Shown one piece after another: positions 5,826 to 7,843 of a stretch of DNA of 7,843 nucleotides (the stretch's first letter is position 1; every line of letters begins with the position of its first letter). Both the position numbers and the translations under genes were made by a program. Source of the stretch: Chloroflexota bacterium (lineage in GTDB: Bacteria > Chloroflexota > Anaerolineae > B4-G1); assembly GCA_011046405.1 (NCBI GenBank), contig DSAR01000008.1, forward strand, positions 1 to 7,843, read 5' to 3'. The notes under the pieces are model-generated. The model made no database searches, was not told where the DNA came from, and saw only the letters and a list, made by a program, of their open reading frames with translations.

Positions 5826-7124
5826 ATGGGAGCAACACGTACAAATCCCATCTCTATGGCAATCAAAGGTAAAGGTATCGCTAATTTCTTGCGTCGGAGC
5901 GTGAAAATCGCTCGCCACTATGGCCTGACGCCGAGGAAGATGCACCGCGCGCTGGATCGATTCACCGATCTGCTGCGCCGTTACGAATGCCCGGCGACCT
6001 TTCCCATCACCGCCCTCGCCCTGCGCCGCCACCCGCAACGGATTCAACAATACGCGGCGGAGGGCTTCGAGTTCGCCATCCACGGCCATCGGCACGTGGA
6101 TCACGCGCAACTCTCGTTGACTGAGCATCTGGACGAGTTGGCGCAAGCGCAAAGCATCTGCGAGGAGGCCGAGATCGCGGCGCGAGGATTCCGTGGCCCC
6201 TACCTCCACGCCGCCGCCGACACGCTGATGGCCTTGCGACGCCGCAACCTGGCCTACGATAGCAGCCAGGGGCTGGCCTGGGATGTGCTCGATGGTCGCG
6301 AGACGCCGGCCTATCGCGAGGGCTTGAAATTCTACGGCGCGCTTTCCGCCGAGGTCTATCCCTCCCTGCCTGAGCTGGAGGAAGGCCTGGTGCGCATGCC
6401 CTACAGCCTCCCCGATGACGAGGCCCTGGTCGAGCGCCTGCCGTTCGAGACGCTGGCCCAGATGGGCGCCCCCTGGTTGGCCATTTTGGAGCGGACTTGT
6501 GCGCGGGGCGAACTGTTCGTCCTGGGCCTGCACCCGGAACGGATCGCGGCATGCGAGGGGCCACTGGAGGCGGTCTTGCGCGCGGCGCGTGGCCGTTCGC
6601 CGGCGGTGTGGATGGCGCGCTTAGATGAGATCGCGGCCTGGTGGCGGGCGCGCGCCGCCGTGGAGATCGAGATCGCCGAGGCGGGTGTGGATCAACTCCA
6701 CATCGTCGTCAACGGCCCGCCGGGGACGATTGCGCTGGCGCGTTTCGTCGCAATCGACGCTCCGACGACCCCGTGGGCGGATGGCTATCAGCAGGTTGCC
6801 GTGTCATCCTTTACCATTCGAGCCGCCAACCGCCCCTTCATCGGGCTGGCGCCGGATGCGCCACCCGTCCTGGTCGATTTCTTGCGTCAGCAGGGGTACA
6901 TCGTCCAGATCAGCGATGATCCTCAGCGTTATGCGTATCATCTGGCGCGGACAACCTTCATGGCGGAGGATCAACGCCCCCTGTTGGCCGAAATCGAAGG
7001 AACGGACAAGCCGTTGGTGCGCCTGGGCCGCTGGCCGAACGGCGCGCGCAGTGCTCTGGCGGTCACTGGTGACGTCGATGCATTGACCCTGTGGGATTAT
7101 GGTCTACGCTTTTTAGGGAGGTAA
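5826..7124 (+). CDS. NodB-type polysaccharide deacetylase with motif 1 at the C-terminus
   Basis: A 432-residue protein with NodB (carbohydrate esterase 4-like) motifs in unusual order. From Met 5826: ATFPITA (57-63) is strand 2, HGHRH (86-90) the His-x3-His metal motif, GFRGPY (121-126) motif 3, YDSS (144-147) motif 4, a PYSLPDDE segment (192-199) and LGLHPE (233-238) the catalytic-His motif 5. The TFDDG-like first strand is missing at the N-terminus, but ALAVTGDVDALT (410-421), with D416 and D418, sits at the very end. The fold may thus be circularly permuted. A region at about 280-390 of unknown function separates the two. The likely job is removing N-acetyl groups from the polymer or its precursor. 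No signal peptide is seen, so it may act in the cytoplasm. The start is uncertain: TTG 5802, ATG 5805, ATG 5826 and ATG 5856 are in frame, none with a clear Shine-Dalgarno. GC jumps sharply near 5880. Confidence 0.75.
   Translation: MGATRTNPISMAIKGKGIANFLRRSVKIARHYGLTPRKMHRALDRFTDLLRRYECPATFPITALALRRHPQRIQQYAAEGFEFAIHGHRHVDHAQLSLTEHLDELAQAQSICEEAEIAARGFRGPYLHAAADTLMALRRRNLAYDSSQGLAWDVLDGRETPAYREGLKFYGALSAEVYPSLPELEEGLVRMPYSLPDDEALVERLPFETLAQMGAPWLAILERTCARGELFVLGLHPERIAACEGPLEAVLRAARGRSPAVWMARLDEIAAWWRARAAVEIEIAEAGVDQLHIVVNGPPGTIALARFVAIDAPTTPWADGYQQVAVSSFTIRAANRPFIGLAPDAPPVLVDFLRQQGYIVQISDDPQRYAYHLARTTFMAEDQRPLLAEIEGTDKPLVRLGRWPNGARSALAVTGDVDALTLWDYGLRFLGR
7115..7122 (+). promoter_or_regulatory. 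Shine-Dalgarno inside the end of the deacetylase gene
   Basis: AGGGAGGT overlaps the last codons and the first stop base of the deacetylase gene. Its GGAGG core ends 9 bases before the TTG at 7131. It decides this non-ATG start and implies coupled translation of the two genes. Confidence 0.65.
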
Positions 7125-7130
7125 AGTCTC

Positions 7131-7843
7131 TTGGATATCGCCATCGTAAAAGAATTGCCAGAGGCGCAATGGCGCCGTTTTGTAAAAGAGCATCCTCACG
7201 GCAACATCTTCCACACCCCGGAGATGTTCGAGGTCTTCCGGCGCGCTGAGGGGCATCGCCCGGCGTTGTGGACGGCGGTGCAGGATGGGCGTGTACTTGC
7301 CCTGCTGTTGCCCGTGCACATCACGTTGATGGAAGGCTGCCTGCGCCCATTCACCACGCGTTCCGTGGCTTACGGTAGTGTGCTCTGCGCGCCGGGGGAT
7401 GCGGGTCGGAAGGCATTGCGGACGCTTCTGCGCGCGTATGATCAGGAGATGGATGGCGCGTCGCTCTTCACCGAGCTGCGCAACCTATCGGATCTGGAGG
7501 AGATCCAGCCGGTGTTGACTGAGAGTGGTTTTGCCTATGACGAGCACCTGAACTACCTGATCGATCTGGATCATACCCCGGAGGAGGTCTTGCAGGGCCT
7601 CGGTCGCCGCACGCGCAAGCACATCCGCCGAGGGCTGCGACAAGGCGATGTCGCCATCGAAGTGGTGACGGAACGAGAGGGCGTGGCCCGCTGCTACGAT
7701 TTGCTGGCTCAGACCTATAGCTTGGCGGAGGTTCCCCTGGCCGATATTTCGCTCTTCGAGGTGGCCTTCGATCTGCTGTATCCGAAAGACATGATCCGTT
7801 TTACCATCGCCCGCGTGGGCGAGGCCGTCGCCGCCGTCGATCC
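7131..7843 (+). CDS. FemAB/GNAT-like (BioF2-type) transferase, 3' partial
   Basis: The frame runs open from TTG 7131 to the right edge (237 complete codons), six bases after the deacetylase stop, so the two are probably co-translated. The protein begins MDIAIVKELPEAQWRRFV and contains NIFHTPEMFEVFRRAEGHRP near its start. It then has DGRVLALLLPV, the RSVAYGSVL strand-turn and SLFTELRNLSD. Later come LNYLIDLDHTPEEVL and GRRTRKHIRRGLRQG. This is the pattern of FemAB-related acyltransferases: the aromatic H/Y-TPE-x-F opening, a Y-G loop, the 'D-L-x-x-x-x-E-E-V' helix start and a basic R-K-x-I-R segment before the second GNAT fold. Relatives in exopolysaccharide loci are thought to acylate amino sugars or attach amino acids. 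With a deacetylase next door, an exchange of acyl groups on amino sugars is plausible but inferred. The C-terminal half lies outside the window. Confidence 0.72.
   Translation, partial: MDIAIVKELPEAQWRRFVKEHPHGNIFHTPEMFEVFRRAEGHRPALWTAVQDGRVLALLLPVHITLMEGCLRPFTTRSVAYGSVLCAPGDAGRKALRTLLRAYDQEMDGASLFTELRNLSDLEEIQPVLTESGFAYDEHLNYLIDLDHTPEEVLQGLGRRTRKHIRRGLRQGDVAIEVVTEREGVARCYDLLAQTYSLAEVPLADISLFEVAFDLLYPKDMIRFTIARVGEAVAAVD

Noticed and set aside
5787..6533. Long open frame on the minus strand (248 codons) opposite the deacetylase gene
   Set aside because: It lies in the GC-rich stretch where stop codons are rare. The product is low-complexity and resembles no family, and the + strand frame shows clear NodB motifs.
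6007..6564. Second minus-strand frame (185 codons) in the same stretch
   Set aside because: The product is dominated by Arg, Pro and Gly, as expected of an antisense shadow of GC-rich coding DNA.

Overview
The window carries a seven-gene stretch, all on the + strand and cut at both ends. It reads as part of an extracellular polysaccharide locus. The organism is best guessed as a Chloroflexota (Anaerolineae-type) bacterium. That guess is inference, resting on three things: a BcsB-like protein that ends in a Pro/Thr-rich stalk and a membrane anchor, a DUF11 domain inside it, and a palindromic extragenic repeat of a style I associate with such genomes. No rRNA or other taxonomic marker is present.

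Layout: (1) 3-803, the 3' part of a glycoside-hydrolase-like (GHL10-type) TIM barrel gene, open to the left edge and apparently missing its last barrel strand. (2) 804-1039, a 236-base gap holding a 123-base imperfect palindrome (814-936) with long inverted ends and nested hairpins, followed by a strong ribosome binding site. (3) 1040-3688, a secreted, membrane-anchored BcsB-like protein whose first flavodoxin-like domain is interrupted by a DUF11 module. (4) 3712-4188 and 4314-4766, a PssD/PssE (Alg14/Alg13-type) split glycosyltransferase. The two genes are separated by 125 bases that can fold into a long nested hairpin. (5) 4848-5798, a GT4 glycosyltransferase. (6) 5826-7124, a NodB-type polysaccharide deacetylase whose Asp-x-Asp motif lies at the C-terminus instead of the N-terminus. 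(7) 7131 to the right edge, a FemAB/GNAT-like transferase starting at TTG.

How the genes may work together (inference): PssD/PssE and the GT4 enzyme add sugars on the cytoplasmic side. The FemAB/GNAT-like protein and the deacetylase modify N-acetylated or amino sugars. The BcsB-like protein guides the emerging chain at the cell surface, and the GHL protein trims it. No polymerase, flippase or BcsA-type synthase is visible, so the pathway is incomplete here.

Base composition is mosaic. Single 60-base lines counted by hand give about 38-42% GC in the pssD/pssE region and at 5821-5880, against about 63-65% in the deacetylase gene. The change falls within roughly 100 bases at the 5' end of the deacetylase gene. 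No rRNA, tRNA, CRISPR array or transposase was found.
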